A DNA stretch of 64,000 bases from Desulfolutivibrio sulfodismutans DSM 3696 (GTDB lineage: Bacteria; Desulfobacterota; Desulfovibrionia; Desulfovibrionales; Desulfovibrionaceae), in the NCBI RefSeq assembly GCF_013376455.1, contig NZ_CP045504.1, forward strand, positions 496,001 to 560,000, in the 5' to 3' direction. Shown one piece after another: positions 26,333-35,011 of the stretch. Position 1 is the first letter of the stretch. Every line of letters starts with the position of its first letter. The notes beneath the pieces were generated by a model. The model saw only the letters and a program-made list of their open reading frames with translations, did no database searches and was not told the origin of the DNA. A program made the position numbers and the translations under genes.

Positions 26333-27094
26333 ATGATTCTGTATTCCTGGAACGTCAACGGACTGCGGGCCGTGGTCCAGAAGGGCTTTTGGGACTGGCT
26401 GGCCGCCAGCGGCGCGGATGTGGCGGGGCTTCAGGAGACCAAGATCCAGCCCGGGCACGAGGCCGATTTCGGCCATACCGAGGCCTACCGCGCCGTATGG
26501 CTGAGCGCTACGGCGAAAAAGGGCTATTCCGGCGTGGGTTGCTTCTACAAGGCCGACCCCCTGGCTATTAACCGGGAGTTGCCTGACGCGGGATTTCACG
26601 GCGAGGGGCGGCTTTTGCACCTGGAATATCCGGACTTCCATTTCCTGAACGTCTATTTTCCAAACGGCGGCCGGGGCCCCGAGCGCCTGGACTACAAGCT
26701 GCGCTTTTACGACGCCTTCCTCACCCACGCCGAGACGCTGCGCCAGACCAAGCCCATCGTGGCCTGCGGCGACTTCAACACCGCCCACACCGCCCTGGAC
26801 CTGAAAAACGCCAAGGCCAACGAAAAAACCAGCGGGTTTCTGCCCGTGGAACGGGCCTGGCTGGACCGGTTCATCGCGGCCGGATATGTGGACACCTTCC
26901 GGATGTTCGTCACCGAGGGCGGCCACTATTCCTGGTGGGACTACCGATTCAAGGCCAGGGACCGCAACGTGGGCTGGCGCATCGACTATTTTTTCGTGTC
27001 CAAGGAACTGGTCCCCAGGGTCAGGCGGGCCTGGATCGCAAGCGACGTGTATGGGTCGGACCACTGCCCGGTGGGGCTGGAGCTGGATGTTTAG
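26333..27094 (+). CDS. xthA: Exodeoxyribonuclease III / AP endonuclease
   Basis: The 253-residue enzyme cuts abasic sites and degrades double-stranded DNA 3'-5'. Catalytic motifs: SWNVNGLRA (5-13), LQETKIQ (34-40), YFPNGGRGPERLDYKLRFYD (about 104-123), CGDFNTAH (143-150), and C-terminal GWRIDYFF and GSDHCPVGLEL. Standard length. The first codon is one base after the preceding stop, so it is probably read from the same mRNA. Confidence 0.93.
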   Translation: MILYSWNVNGLRAVVQKGFWDWLAASGADVAGLQETKIQPGHEADFGHTEAYRAVWLSATAKKGYSGVGCFYKADPLAINRELPDAGFHGEGRLLHLEYPDFHFLNVYFPNGGRGPERLDYKLRFYDAFLTHAETLRQTKPIVACGDFNTAHTALDLKNAKANEKTSGFLPVERAWLDRFIAAGYVDTFRMFVTEGGHYSWWDYRFKARDRNVGWRIDYFFVSKELVPRVRRAWIASDVYGSDHCPVGLELDV

Positions 27095-27155
27095 GGGGAA
27101 AGAATTCGGGGCTTCCGGGCGTCCGGTTGAACGGGGCTGCCGCCCCGAACCCCGC

Positions 27156-27179
27156 CCGGGGGAAATGATTTCCCCCCGG
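27156..27179. repeat. GC-rich hairpin element after xthA
   Basis: CCGGGGGAAAT and ATTTCCCCCCGG form a near-perfect stem around a single G, within a larger run of GGGGCTGCCGCCCC and CCCCCTCGGTTTTTTGGGGG stem-loops (27132-27200). It may serve as a terminator or be one copy of a dispersed intergenic repeat. Confidence 0.45.
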
Positions 27180-27218
27180 ACCCCCTCGGTTTTTTGGGGG
27201 GATGGGCATTGACCCGTG

Positions 27219-27256
27219 GTGTTATGCGACTTAGTATGCATTGATGTGCATAACAC
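27219..27256. promoter_or_regulatory. Palindromic operator before the toxin-antitoxin pair
   Basis: GTGTTATGC (27219-27227) and GCATAACAC (27248-27256) form a perfect 9-bp inverted repeat 20 bases apart, ending 12 bases before the antitoxin ATG. It is a natural binding site for the ribbon-helix-helix antitoxin and suggests autoregulation. A GGGAGG ribosome site follows. Confidence 0.5.
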
Positions 27257-27268
27257 AGGGAGGAAGCC

Positions 27269-27523
27269 ATGCGACTGACCGTGAACCTGGAGGACGATCT
27301 GGGGCGCGATGTACGCCGGTTGGCCGAGGCGCAGGGAATTTCCATGTCGCGACTGGCTGGAGAAGCCTTTTCCGAATACGTACGCCAACTTCGCCGCCGA
27401 GAATTCGGGCAGCGGGTGTTGGACATGGCCGGGCGGGTTGTCGTGGCTGAGAATGCGGATGCGATGCTTGAAGAGGGCCGTTGCGATGACGCCGAGAGAG
27501 GCGGCGACGATGCTCGGATTTGA
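27269..27523 (+). CDS. VapB-like ribbon-helix-helix antitoxin
   Basis: The 84-residue protein starts with MRLTVNLEDDLGRDVRRLAE, a typical ribbon-helix-helix strand and first helix, followed by a second helix (SMSRLAGEAFSEYVRQL) and a flexible acidic tail that would neutralise the toxin. Its end overlaps the start of the PIN-domain gene by 14 bases, the usual order for VapBC pairs. The GGGAGG site lies six bases upstream. Confidence 0.68.
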   Translation: MRLTVNLEDDLGRDVRRLAEAQGISMSRLAGEAFSEYVRQLRRREFGQRVLDMAGRVVVAENADAMLEEGRCDDAERGGDDARI

Positions 27524-27920
27524 TACAGGCTTTTTCTTGCAATTATTGAAGGGTGATCATCTACCTGTGGAGACATGGCGCAATGTCATGCAAAACAGTG
27601 TTTCTGCAGTTTGTTCCTGCCTGACGATTTTTGAACTCGAACGGCTCAGCATCAAAGGGGTCATTGAAGACCACTTTACGCTCTGTGAAGGCATATATGC
27701 GGTCTGCGAGGTGATCTGGCTCGACAGGGCGATGCTTTCGCGGGGGGCCAGGCTGTGTCGTGGTCTGGGAATTCCAGCTATGGATGGCCTTATTCTTGCA
27801 GGACTTTTGCTGTCTGGGGCGCGAACCATCTACACGACGGATCGTCATTTCACCCGGTACGAAGCCCCGGGCGTGCGAATTGTGAATCTTAAGGGACCAA
27901 CCCCTACCACCACGCCGTAA
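27510..27920 (+). CDS. PIN-domain VapC-like toxin
   Basis: The 136-residue protein has the PIN fold: GFDTGFFLQLLKG (about residues 3-15) gives the first acidic residue, TIFELERLSIKG (about 39-50) a central Glu, and AMDGLILAGLLLSGARTIYTTDRHF (in two parts, about 88-112) the last Asp residues. VapC toxins are RNases, commonly cutting tRNA or rRNA. I chose ATG 27510 because homologues start MLGFDT-like; an ATG 24 bases upstream is possible. Its last 17 bases overlap the convergent gene. Confidence 0.72.
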   Translation: MLGFDTGFFLQLLKGDHLPVETWRNVMQNSVSAVCSCLTIFELERLSIKGVIEDHFTLCEGIYAVCEVIWLDRAMLSRGARLCRGLGIPAMDGLILAGLLLSGARTIYTTDRHFTRYEAPGVRIVNLKGPTPTTTP

Positions 27921-29376
27921 CGTAACGCTCGACCGGCGCGAATTCGTCCGTGAGGACCGGCACGTCGTTCGCCAGGGGCGCGGCAAGCTTGCGGGAGACG
28001 AACTGGGCCAGCTCCGGGTCGGCCGGGAGGGCGTCCGGCAGCGGCCCGTTTTTTTTCGCCACCAGCATCACGTTTTGCATGCCCTCGGCATCGTTCGGAC
28101 TGCCCAGGGGAAAAAGCGCCACCGTGGGAAAGACGTCCGCATAGGTGGCCCGCACCGCCCGCAAAAACCGTCCCTTCTTTCCGGAAATCGCCGTGATGAT
28201 GTTCACGATGACCACGCCGTCGTTGGAGAGGGCGGCGAAGACGCGCTGCACCGCCTCCCGGGTGACCACATGGAAGGGCACGGCGTAGTGGGCGTTGAAG
28301 ATATCCCCGAAGATGACGTCGTATGTGTGCGTGTTGCGGTTGAGGAAGGTCCGGGCATCCTCATGGAAGATGCGCAGCCTGTCGTCCGGGACAAGTCCGA
28401 AATGCTCCTCGGCCAGCCGCGTCACGCCGGGGTCGAGTTCCACCACGTCGATTTCGGCCTCGGGGTTCGTGGCCAGAAGGTGGCGGGGAAAGCTGTAGGC
28501 CCCGCCGCCCAAAAGCAGCATGCGCCTGGCCCCGGGCGAGAAATAATCGGCCAGGGTGAAAAAACGGGCGAAGGTCAGGGCCAGGTCCGTGGGCCTCTCC
28601 AGGTACATGGCCGACTGCACATGCCGGGGATGGGTGAGCATGACCCGGGTGGGCTCGTTCGTTGCGGGATCGCGGCTCTCGAAAACCAGGATGCGGTTGT
28701 AGCGGGTGTCCACATCGTAAAACCCCGAGTCGGCCAGCCAATGGTCGTAGGACGCCGAGCCCGCGCCGCAAAGAACCACCAGGACCAGGGCCGCCGCCTT
28801 GCCCGCCGCGTCGGCCCGGCAGGCCAGAAACGAGGCCACGGCTAAAATCCCGGCCACCAGGCACAGGATGGTCGTGGAGCCCAGATAGGCGATGAGTACG
28901 AATCCGGCCGCAAAGGTGCCCAGGATGCTGCCCGCCGTGGACAGGGCGTAGAGGTTGCCCGAGGTGCGCCCGGCCTGCCCCACGCTGGCCAGCTTCAGGC
29001 GCATGGCGTAGGGCGAGACCATGCCTAAAAAGATGCTGGGCGGCGCAAAAAGCAGCAGATTGGCCGCAATCACCGCCAGATGCGGCCGGGCCGCGTAGGT
29101 GGACAAAAAATCCAGAAGCAGGGTCTTGGACAGGGCCGTGGCCAGGGTGCTCAGGGCGGCCAGAAGGATGATGCCGCCAAGGGCCCGGGGGGAGGGCCGC
29201 CTGTCCGCCAGGCGGCCGCCCAGCCAGTAGCCCAGAGACAGGCTGGCCAGGACGATGCCGATAAGGCCGGTCCAGACCACGGTGGAGGTGCCCAGAAACG
29301 GGGCCAGCACCCGGGCCCCGGCGATCTCCAGGATCATCACCGCCGCGCCGCAGAAAAAAACCACGGTTTCGAGCAT
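27904..29376 (-). CDS. Membrane protein with C-terminal spermidine-synthase-like domain
   Basis: The 490-residue protein has about seven to eight N-terminal membrane helices (about residues 1-215) followed by a spermidine-synthase-like methyltransferase fold (about 225-480) with LLLGGGAYSFPRHLL (about 290-304), IDVVELDPGVT (about 311-321) and FGDIFNAHYAVPFH (about 360-373). Such fused proteins are common in deltaproteobacteria and their role is unclear. The active-site Asp for aminopropyl transfer, in GDIFN, is present. AGGAG supports ATG 29376. Confidence 0.8.
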   Translation of the reverse strand: MLETVVFFCGAAVMILEIAGARVLAPFLGTSTVVWTGLIGIVLASLSLGYWLGGRLADRRPSPRALGGIILLAALSTLATALSKTLLLDFLSTYAARPHLAVIAANLLLFAPPSIFLGMVSPYAMRLKLASVGQAGRTSGNLYALSTAGSILGTFAAGFVLIAYLGSTTILCLVAGILAVASFLACRADAAGKAAALVLVVLCGAGSASYDHWLADSGFYDVDTRYNRILVFESRDPATNEPTRVMLTHPRHVQSAMYLERPTDLALTFARFFTLADYFSPGARRMLLLGGGAYSFPRHLLATNPEAEIDVVELDPGVTRLAEEHFGLVPDDRLRIFHEDARTFLNRNTHTYDVIFGDIFNAHYAVPFHVVTREAVQRVFAALSNDGVVIVNIITAISGKKGRFLRAVRATYADVFPTVALFPLGSPNDAEGMQNVMLVAKKNGPLPDALPADPELAQFVSRKLAAPLANDVPVLTDEFAPVERYVTAWW

Positions 29377-29530
29377 GGGGCCGCTCCTGTGGCGTCTGAA
29401 GGCATGGTGGCGCAGCGAACACATGTCCCGGTCCAGCCTGCACCGTTATCAGAATGTAACTGCGCCAACCCCCCGTTGTCCATGGTAATATGCAGTGTGG
29501 GGAAGGCCGTGACGAAAACTGGACTGCGCT

Positions 29531-29559
29531 TTGACGCAAATGAGAAGCATCTGTATGAC
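29531..29559 (+). promoter_or_regulatory. Sigma-70-type promoter before carbonic anhydrase
   Basis: TTGACG (29531-29536) and TATGAC (29554-29559) are 17 bases apart, 34 bases before the ATG. GGGAGG (29581-29586) is the ribosome site. Confidence 0.45.
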
Positions 29560-29592
29560 ATTGGCATAACCCTTTTTCCAGGGAGGCATGTC

Positions 29593-30315
29593 ATGGACAG
29601 AAAGATTGTGGGTATCGTGGCCGTGGTGGGGATGATCCTCAGCGCCGTTTTGGCCCTGGCTACCGTGGACGGGGCCGGGGTGGCCCCGGAGGCGGCCCTG
29701 GCCAGGCTCAAGGAGGGCAACGCCCATTTCCTGGCCGAGGCCCCGACCCACCGCAACCGGGACATGGCCCGGCGGGAGGTCACGGCCCGGCAGGGACAGT
29801 TTCCCTTCGCCATGATCCTGTCCTGCTCCGATTCCCGCGTCCCGGTGGAGATTCTCTTTGACCAGGGCGTGGGCGACATCTTCTCCGTGCGCACCGCGGG
29901 CAACGTCTCCGGCGTCATGCAGCTTGGCTCGCTGGAATACGGGGCTGAACACCTGGGGGCGCGCCTTTTGGTGGTCCTTGGCCATTCCAAATGCGGCGCG
30001 GTGACCGCCGTGGCCAAAAACGCCCAGGAGCCTGGCAATATCCCGGCCGCCGTGGCCCCTATCGTTCCGGCCGTGAAGGCCGTACGCGACGCCCATCCGG
30101 GCGCGTCCGAGATGGAGGTGGCGGACAAGGCCATGGTCGAAAACGTCTTTCAGGTCATCGCCGACATCTATGCCGACAGCCCTCTGTTGCGGGGCATGGC
30201 CCGCTCGGGCCGCATCAAGGTGGTGGGGGCGTTCTACCATGTGGAGACGGGCAAGGTGGACTGGCTTGGCGCCCACCCCGGGGAGGCCCGGATTTTGGCG
30301 GATACGCCATCGTAA
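29593..30315 (+). CDS. Exported beta-type carbonic anhydrase
   Basis: The enzyme interconverts CO2 and bicarbonate. The 240-residue protein starts with a signal peptide (about residues 1-25), so it acts in the periplasm. The beta-class zinc and catalytic residues are all visible: SCSDSRVP (about 76-83), and VVLGHSKCGAV (about 130-140) for the His and second Cys, with TAGN between. A periplasmic beta enzyme may capture CO2 at the membrane. It is followed after 63 bases by the permease gene. Confidence 0.92.
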   Translation: MDRKIVGIVAVVGMILSAVLALATVDGAGVAPEAALARLKEGNAHFLAEAPTHRNRDMARREVTARQGQFPFAMILSCSDSRVPVEILFDQGVGDIFSVRTAGNVSGVMQLGSLEYGAEHLGARLLVVLGHSKCGAVTAVAKNAQEPGNIPAAVAPIVPAVKAVRDAHPGASEMEVADKAMVENVFQVIADIYADSPLLRGMARSGRIKVVGAFYHVETGKVDWLGAHPGEARILADTPS

Positions 30316-30378
30316 ACCCTTGCCGGGAGCGTCGCCCGCGCGTAAAAGCCCGGGCGGCGCAAAGCCCGGAGGGGTGGG

Positions 30379-31611
30379 GTGAGCGAATACGTCCTGGCCG
30401 TGTTCGTTGTGGTCTATGTCGGCATGATCCTGGGCGGCCTGCCCGGGCTGGCCCTGGACCGGGCCGGCGTCGCCCTTCTTGGGGCCATCGCCCTTTTGGC
30501 CGGGGGCGCGCTCACTACGGCCGAGGCCTGGGCTGCCGTGGACGTGCCCACCATCGCCCTTTTATTCGGTCTCATGGTCATCTCGGCCCAATTCCGTCTG
30601 GGCGGGTTCTACACCTTCGTCACCAAAAAATTGGCCCAGGCCGACGGTTCCCCGGCCAGGCTCCTTTTTCTGGTCATCCTGGCCGCCGCCGGACTCTCGG
30701 CGCTTTTGGCCAACGACATCGTATGTTTGGCCATGACCCCGGTTTTGATCGAGATCTGCCGGGGCCGCGACCTCGACCCCATGCCGTATCTTTTGGGGCT
30801 GGCCTGCGCCGCGAACATCGGTTCGGCGGCCACGCTCATCGGCAACCCGCAAAACATGCTCATCGGACAGGTCTCGGGCATCCCCTTCGGCTGGTATTTT
30901 CTGGAAGCCGCCCCCCCGGTCGCGGCCGGGCTCGTGGCCGCCTGGGGGGTCATCGCCTGGATGTGGCGCGGCCGTTGGCGCATGGTGGCCCCGGCCGTGG
31001 ACGCCCATGCCCCGGCGTTCAATTCCTGGCAGTCGCTGAAGGGGGGAGCGGCGCTGTTCGTTTTGGTGGCGGCCTTTCTCGTCGGGGACTGGCCGCGCGA
31101 GGTCGCGGCCCTTTTTTGCGCCGGGGCGCTTTTGACCAGCCGCCGGTTGACCTCGGCCCGTTTTTTTTCCCTGGTGGACTGGCCGCTTTTGGTGCTGTTC
31201 ATGGGCCTTTTCGTGGTCAACCAGGCCGTGGCCTCCTCCGGGCTCCTCGAACAACTGCACGGCCTTTTGGCCCGGTGCGGGGCGGACCTGAAAAACGGGG
31301 CGTGGCTTTTTACCATCACCGTGGTGTTGTCCAACGTCGTCTCCAACGTCCCGGCGGTGATGCTGCTTCTACCCGCCGAGACCTCCCAAAGATCCGCCGT
31401 GCTCCTGGCCCTGGCCAGCACCCTGGCCGGAAATCTCTTTTTGCTCGGTTCCATCGCCAATCTCATTGTGGCCGATCAGGCGGGCCGCCTGGGGGTGTCC
31501 GTCACCTGGAAGGCGCATCTTCGGGTAGGATTGCCGGTGACCATTTTGACCTTGATATTGGCGGGGATATGGCTTTTTGTACGCTGGTCGGCCCTGGTTG
31601 GGCCTGGATAA
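30379..31611 (+). CDS. ArsB/NhaD/SLC13-type anion permease
   Basis: The 410-residue inner-membrane protein has about 11 helices and two inverted halves with the ion-transporter superfamily motifs LLANDIVCLAMTPVL (about residues 110-124), AANIGSAATLIGNPQN (about 143-158), VVLSNVVSNVPAVMLLLP (about 313-330) and LLGSIANLIV (about 354-363). Transport of dicarboxylates, sulfate or arsenite is possible; the following fumarate operon makes a C4-dicarboxylate plausible but unproven. GTG 30379 has GGAGGGG upstream. Confidence 0.76.
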   Translation: MSEYVLAVFVVVYVGMILGGLPGLALDRAGVALLGAIALLAGGALTTAEAWAAVDVPTIALLFGLMVISAQFRLGGFYTFVTKKLAQADGSPARLLFLVILAAAGLSALLANDIVCLAMTPVLIEICRGRDLDPMPYLLGLACAANIGSAATLIGNPQNMLIGQVSGIPFGWYFLEAAPPVAAGLVAAWGVIAWMWRGRWRMVAPAVDAHAPAFNSWQSLKGGAALFVLVAAFLVGDWPREVAALFCAGALLTSRRLTSARFFSLVDWPLLVLFMGLFVVNQAVASSGLLEQLHGLLARCGADLKNGAWLFTITVVLSNVVSNVPAVMLLLPAETSQRSAVLLALASTLAGNLFLLGSIANLIVADQAGRLGVSVTWKAHLRVGLPVTILTLILAGIWLFVRWSALVGPG

Positions 31612-31625
31612 AACGGGTAATCGCG

Positions 31626-31655
31626 TTGACAAAGGAACGCGGAAATATCTAAAAA
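31626..31655 (+). promoter_or_regulatory. Possible promoter of the frd operon
   Basis: TTGACA at 31626-31631 is followed, 16-18 bases on, by the TCTAAAAA run (31648-31655), which could serve as a poor -10. It is about 50 bases before frdC. The -35 is perfect but the -10 is uncertain. Confidence 0.35.
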
Positions 31656-31706
31656 ACACCGGTTTCGGTTTTTGTTCGCCATTTCAACGCGTCACGGGAG
31701 GAAACC

Positions 31707-32357
31707 ATGTCCCTGTCACTGGCCACCCAAGCCCAGCCCATCGGAAAGTGTTCCGCCTGGCTGGACTGGCTCCAGATGCTCACCGGAGCCTGTCTGATCC
31801 TTTTTATGTGGAGTCACATGATCCTGGTCTCCAGCGTCATTTTCGGCGCGGGGGCCATGAACGCCCTGGCAGAGTTTTTTGAGGCCACGGGCATGGCCCA
31901 GGTGGGTGGACCGCTGATCGGCTTGGTGTTTCTGTTCCACTTCGTCCTGGCCGCCCGCAAGGTGCCGTTTCGAAGCGAACAGCAGACCGTGATGGCGGCC
32001 CATGCCCGCCGCCTGCGCCACACCGACACCTGGCTGTGGGTCATCCAGGCCGCCACGGCCATGGTCATCCTGATCATGGGCGCCATCCACATGTGGGTGG
32101 TCCTGACCGACCTGCCCATCACCGCCGCCAAGAGCGCCGCCCGCATCCAGGGCGGCTGGTGGATGATCTTTTATCTGGTCCTTTTGCCCATGGTCGAGCT
32201 GCATGTGGGCATTGGCTATTACCGCATCGGCGTGAAGTGGGGATTTATCCGCCGCGACAATCGCAAAAACGCCAAGAAATTCGAAAACATCCTCACCGTG
32301 TTCTTCATCGTGATCGGGCTCATCACCCTGATCCGTTTCCTCACCCTTACCGTGTAA
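31707..32357 (+). CDS. frdC: Fumarate reductase cytochrome b subunit
   Basis: The 216-residue diheme membrane anchor exchanges electrons with menaquinone. Five helices are visible, and four His candidates for the two hemes: FMWSHMILV (about residue 37), LFHFVLAARK (about 79), GAIHMWVVL (about 129) and VELHVGIGYYR (about 170). This is the Wolinella-type single-anchor arrangement, slightly short compared with the 250-residue prototype. GGGAGG precedes the ATG. It leads the frdCAB cluster. Confidence 0.9.
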   Translation: MSLSLATQAQPIGKCSAWLDWLQMLTGACLILFMWSHMILVSSVIFGAGAMNALAEFFEATGMAQVGGPLIGLVFLFHFVLAARKVPFRSEQQTVMAAHARRLRHTDTWLWVIQAATAMVILIMGAIHMWVVLTDLPITAAKSAARIQGGWWMIFYLVLLPMVELHVGIGYYRIGVKWGFIRRDNRKNAKKFENILTVFFIVIGLITLIRFLTLTV

Positions 32358-32370
32358 CAAGGACCGAACC

Positions 32371-34188
32371 ATGCAGACGATTTATTCCGATCTGTTGTGC
32401 ATCGGCGCGGGCCTGGCCGGGGAACGCGTGGCCATCGAGGCGGCTTCGGCCGGATTCGACGCCGTGTGCTTAAGCATTGTCCCCGCCCGGCGCTCCCACT
32501 CCTCGGCCGCCCAGGGCGGCATGCAGGCCGCCCTCGGCAACTGCGCCATGGGCGAAGGCGACGGTCCCGACGTCCATTTCGCCGATACCGTCAAGGGCTC
32601 CGACTGGGGCTGCGACCAGGAAGTGGCCCGGCTTTTCGTGGACACCGCGCCCATCGTCATGCGCGAACTGGCCGCCTGGGGCGTGCCCTGGAACCGCGTG
32701 GTGCCCGGCGAATCCAAATACTTCAAGGGCGGCAAGGAATTCACCAAGGTCGAGAAGAAGGAAAAAGAGGGCCTGATCACGGCCCGGGCCTTCGGCGGCA
32801 CCGCCAAGTGGCGCACCTGCTACACCTCCGACGGCACCGGCCACACCGTGCTCTACACCATGGACAACCGGGCCGCCCAACTCGGCGTGGTGGTCCACGA
32901 CCGGGTGGAGGCCATCTCGCTCATCCATGACGGAACCCGGTGCATGGGCGCGGTGGTGCGCTGCCTCAAAACCGGCGATCTGCGCGTGTACCTCGCCAAG
33001 GCCACGCTCATCGCCTCGGGCGGGTTCGGCCGCATCTACCGCGAGTCCACCAACGCCGTGATCAACGACGGCGGCGGCCACGTCATCGCCCTGGATACCG
33101 GCGTGGTGCCGCTTGGCAACATGGAGGCCGTGCAGTTCCATCCCACGGGCATCGTGCCCACGGACATCCTGGTCACCGAGGGCTGTCGCGGCGACGGCGG
33201 CACCCTGCTCGACGTCAATGAGAACCGGTTCATGCCCGAATACGAGCCGGACAAGGCCGAGTTGGCCTCGCGCGACGTGGTGTCGCGCTGGATGACCGTG
33301 CACATGCAAAAAGGGTTCGGCGTCAAGAGCCCCTACGGCGACCATCTGTGGCTGGACATCCGCCACCTGGGCATCGACCACATCCGCACCAAGCTGCGCG
33401 AGGTGGACGAGATCTGTAAAAGCTTCCTGGGAATCGATCCGGCCTACCAGCTCATTCCCGTGCGTCCCACCCAGCACTACAGCATGGGCGGCGTGCGCAC
33501 CAACAAGGACGGCGCGGCCTACGGACTGGCCGGGCTTTTCTCGGCCGGCGAATCCGCTTGCTGGGACATGCACGGCTTCAACCGCCTGGGCGGCAACTCC
33601 CTGGCCGAGACCGTGGTGGCCGGGAACATCATCGGCAAAAAGGTCGTGGACTACCTCAAGGGCTGCGAGGCGATATTCAATTCCAAGGTGGTGGACGCCG
33701 CCGTGGCCAAGCAGGCCGCCCGCATCACGGCCCTGCGCAACCGGAGCAACGGTTCCGAGAGCGCCTACGCCGTGCGGGAGGCCATGTTCGACGCCATCAT
33801 GAAGGGCGCCGGGATCTTCCGGAACGAAAAAGACCTCACGGAATGCGTCGAGACCCTGCAGGCCCTCCATGAGCGGGCCGGACGGGTGGGACTCAAGTCC
33901 AACGGCGTCGGCCCCAACCCCGAACTGACCCTGGCGCTCAAAATCCAGGGCATGGTCAAGCTGGCCCTGTGCGTGGCCTACGGAGCCCTCAAACGCACCG
34001 AAAGCCGGGGCAGCCACACCCGCGAGGACTTCCCGGAGCGCAACGACCGCGACTGGCTCAACCGGACCCTGGCCACCTGGCCCGAAGGCGCTTCCCTGCC
34101 GGAGCTTTCTTACGAAGCGGCGACCAAGGTTTTCGAGATTCCCCCCGGCGACCGTGGCTACGGCGGCGGAAAAATCATCAGCGCCTAA
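32371..34188 (+). CDS. frdA: Fumarate reductase/succinate dehydrogenase flavoprotein
   Basis: The 605-residue catalytic subunit carries covalent FAD and reduces fumarate or oxidises succinate. Visible motifs: GAGLAGERVAIEAA (about residues 11-24), SHSSAAQGGMQAALG (about 43-57) with the FAD-linking His in this stretch, QFHPTGIVPTD (about 254-264), TEGCRGDGG (about 270-278), and RPTQHYSMGG (about 367-376). The order C-A-B and 14- and 13-base gaps show one operon. Confidence 0.95.
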   Translation: MQTIYSDLLCIGAGLAGERVAIEAASAGFDAVCLSIVPARRSHSSAAQGGMQAALGNCAMGEGDGPDVHFADTVKGSDWGCDQEVARLFVDTAPIVMRELAAWGVPWNRVVPGESKYFKGGKEFTKVEKKEKEGLITARAFGGTAKWRTCYTSDGTGHTVLYTMDNRAAQLGVVVHDRVEAISLIHDGTRCMGAVVRCLKTGDLRVYLAKATLIASGGFGRIYRESTNAVINDGGGHVIALDTGVVPLGNMEAVQFHPTGIVPTDILVTEGCRGDGGTLLDVNENRFMPEYEPDKAELASRDVVSRWMTVHMQKGFGVKSPYGDHLWLDIRHLGIDHIRTKLREVDEICKSFLGIDPAYQLIPVRPTQHYSMGGVRTNKDGAAYGLAGLFSAGESACWDMHGFNRLGGNSLAETVVAGNIIGKKVVDYLKGCEAIFNSKVVDAAVAKQAARITALRNRSNGSESAYAVREAMFDAIMKGAGIFRNEKDLTECVETLQALHERAGRVGLKSNGVGPNPELTLALKIQGMVKLALCVAYGALKRTESRGSHTREDFPERNDRDWLNRTLATWPEGASLPELSYEAATKVFEIPPGDRGYGGGKIISA

Positions 34189-34200
34189 AGGATATATGCC

Positions 34201-34956
34201 ATGTCCAGAATACTGACGTTCAACATCTTCCGGTACAATCCCCAGGATCCCGGCACGCCGCCGCGCATGGACCGCTTCATGCTCGACGAAACCGACCGCA
34301 TGACCCTTTTTATCGCCTTAAACCGCATCCGCGAGGAGCAAGACCCCTCGCTGATGTTCGACTTCTGCTGCCGGGCCGGCATCTGCGGGGCCTGCGGCAT
34401 GGTCATCAACGGCCGCCCGGGTCTGGCCTGCCACACCAAGACCAAGGATCTCCCCGAAACCATCACGCTCATGCCCCTGCCTGCCTTCAAGCTGGTGGGC
34501 GACCTCTCGGTGGACACCGGAACCTGGTTCCGCGAGATGTACCAGAAGGTCGAGTCCTGGGTGCATACCTCCAAGGAATTCGATCCGGCGGCCCTGGAAG
34601 AGCGCATGGACAACGGCCTGGCCGAGGAAATCTACGAGCTTGAGCGGTGCATCGAATGCGGCTGCTGCGTGGCCGCCTGCGGCACCGCGCTCATCCGGCC
34701 GGATTTTCTGGGGGCCGTGGGCTTAAACCGCATCGCCCGGTTCATCCTGGACCCCCGCGACGAGCGCACGGACAAGGAATACTTCGAGATCGTGGGCAAC
34801 GACCAGGGCATCTTCGGCTGCATGGGGCTTTTGGGCTGCGAGGACGTCTGTCCCAAGGGGCTGCCGCTTCAGGACCAGCTCGGCATGCTGCGCCGCAAGA
34901 TGGCATTTACGGCGCTCAAAAGTCTCGTCGGCAAGCATAAGCATGCGCACAAGTAG
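34201..34956 (+). CDS. frdB: Fumarate reductase iron-sulfur subunit
   Basis: The 251-residue subunit links FrdA to the cytochrome. It has the [2Fe-2S] motif FCCRAGICGACGMVI (about residues 57-71) with the later LAC Cys, the [4Fe-4S] motif CIECGCCVAAC (about 151-161) and the third-cluster motif CMGLLGCEDVCP (about 207-218). Length normal. A terminator-like hairpin follows at once, before the fumarase genes. Confidence 0.95.
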   Translation: MSRILTFNIFRYNPQDPGTPPRMDRFMLDETDRMTLFIALNRIREEQDPSLMFDFCCRAGICGACGMVINGRPGLACHTKTKDLPETITLMPLPAFKLVGDLSVDTGTWFREMYQKVESWVHTSKEFDPAALEERMDNGLAEEIYELERCIECGCCVAACGTALIRPDFLGAVGLNRIARFILDPRDERTDKEYFEIVGNDQGIFGCMGLLGCEDVCPKGLPLQDQLGMLRRKMAFTALKSLVGKHKHAHK

Positions 34957-34958
34957 TT

Positions 34959-34987
34959 GGAAAAAGGCGGCAGAGCCGCCTTTTTCC
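34959..34987 (+). terminator. Terminator or attenuator between frdB and fumarase
   Basis: GGAAAAAGGCGGC (34959-34971) and GCCGCCTTTTTCC (34975-34987) form a perfect 13-bp hairpin with AGA loop; the right arm supplies the U-run. It starts two bases after the frdB stop and may reduce read-through into the fumarase genes. Confidence 0.75.
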
Positions 34988-35011
34988 CATTGAAATCCCA
35001 AAGGGGGCATC

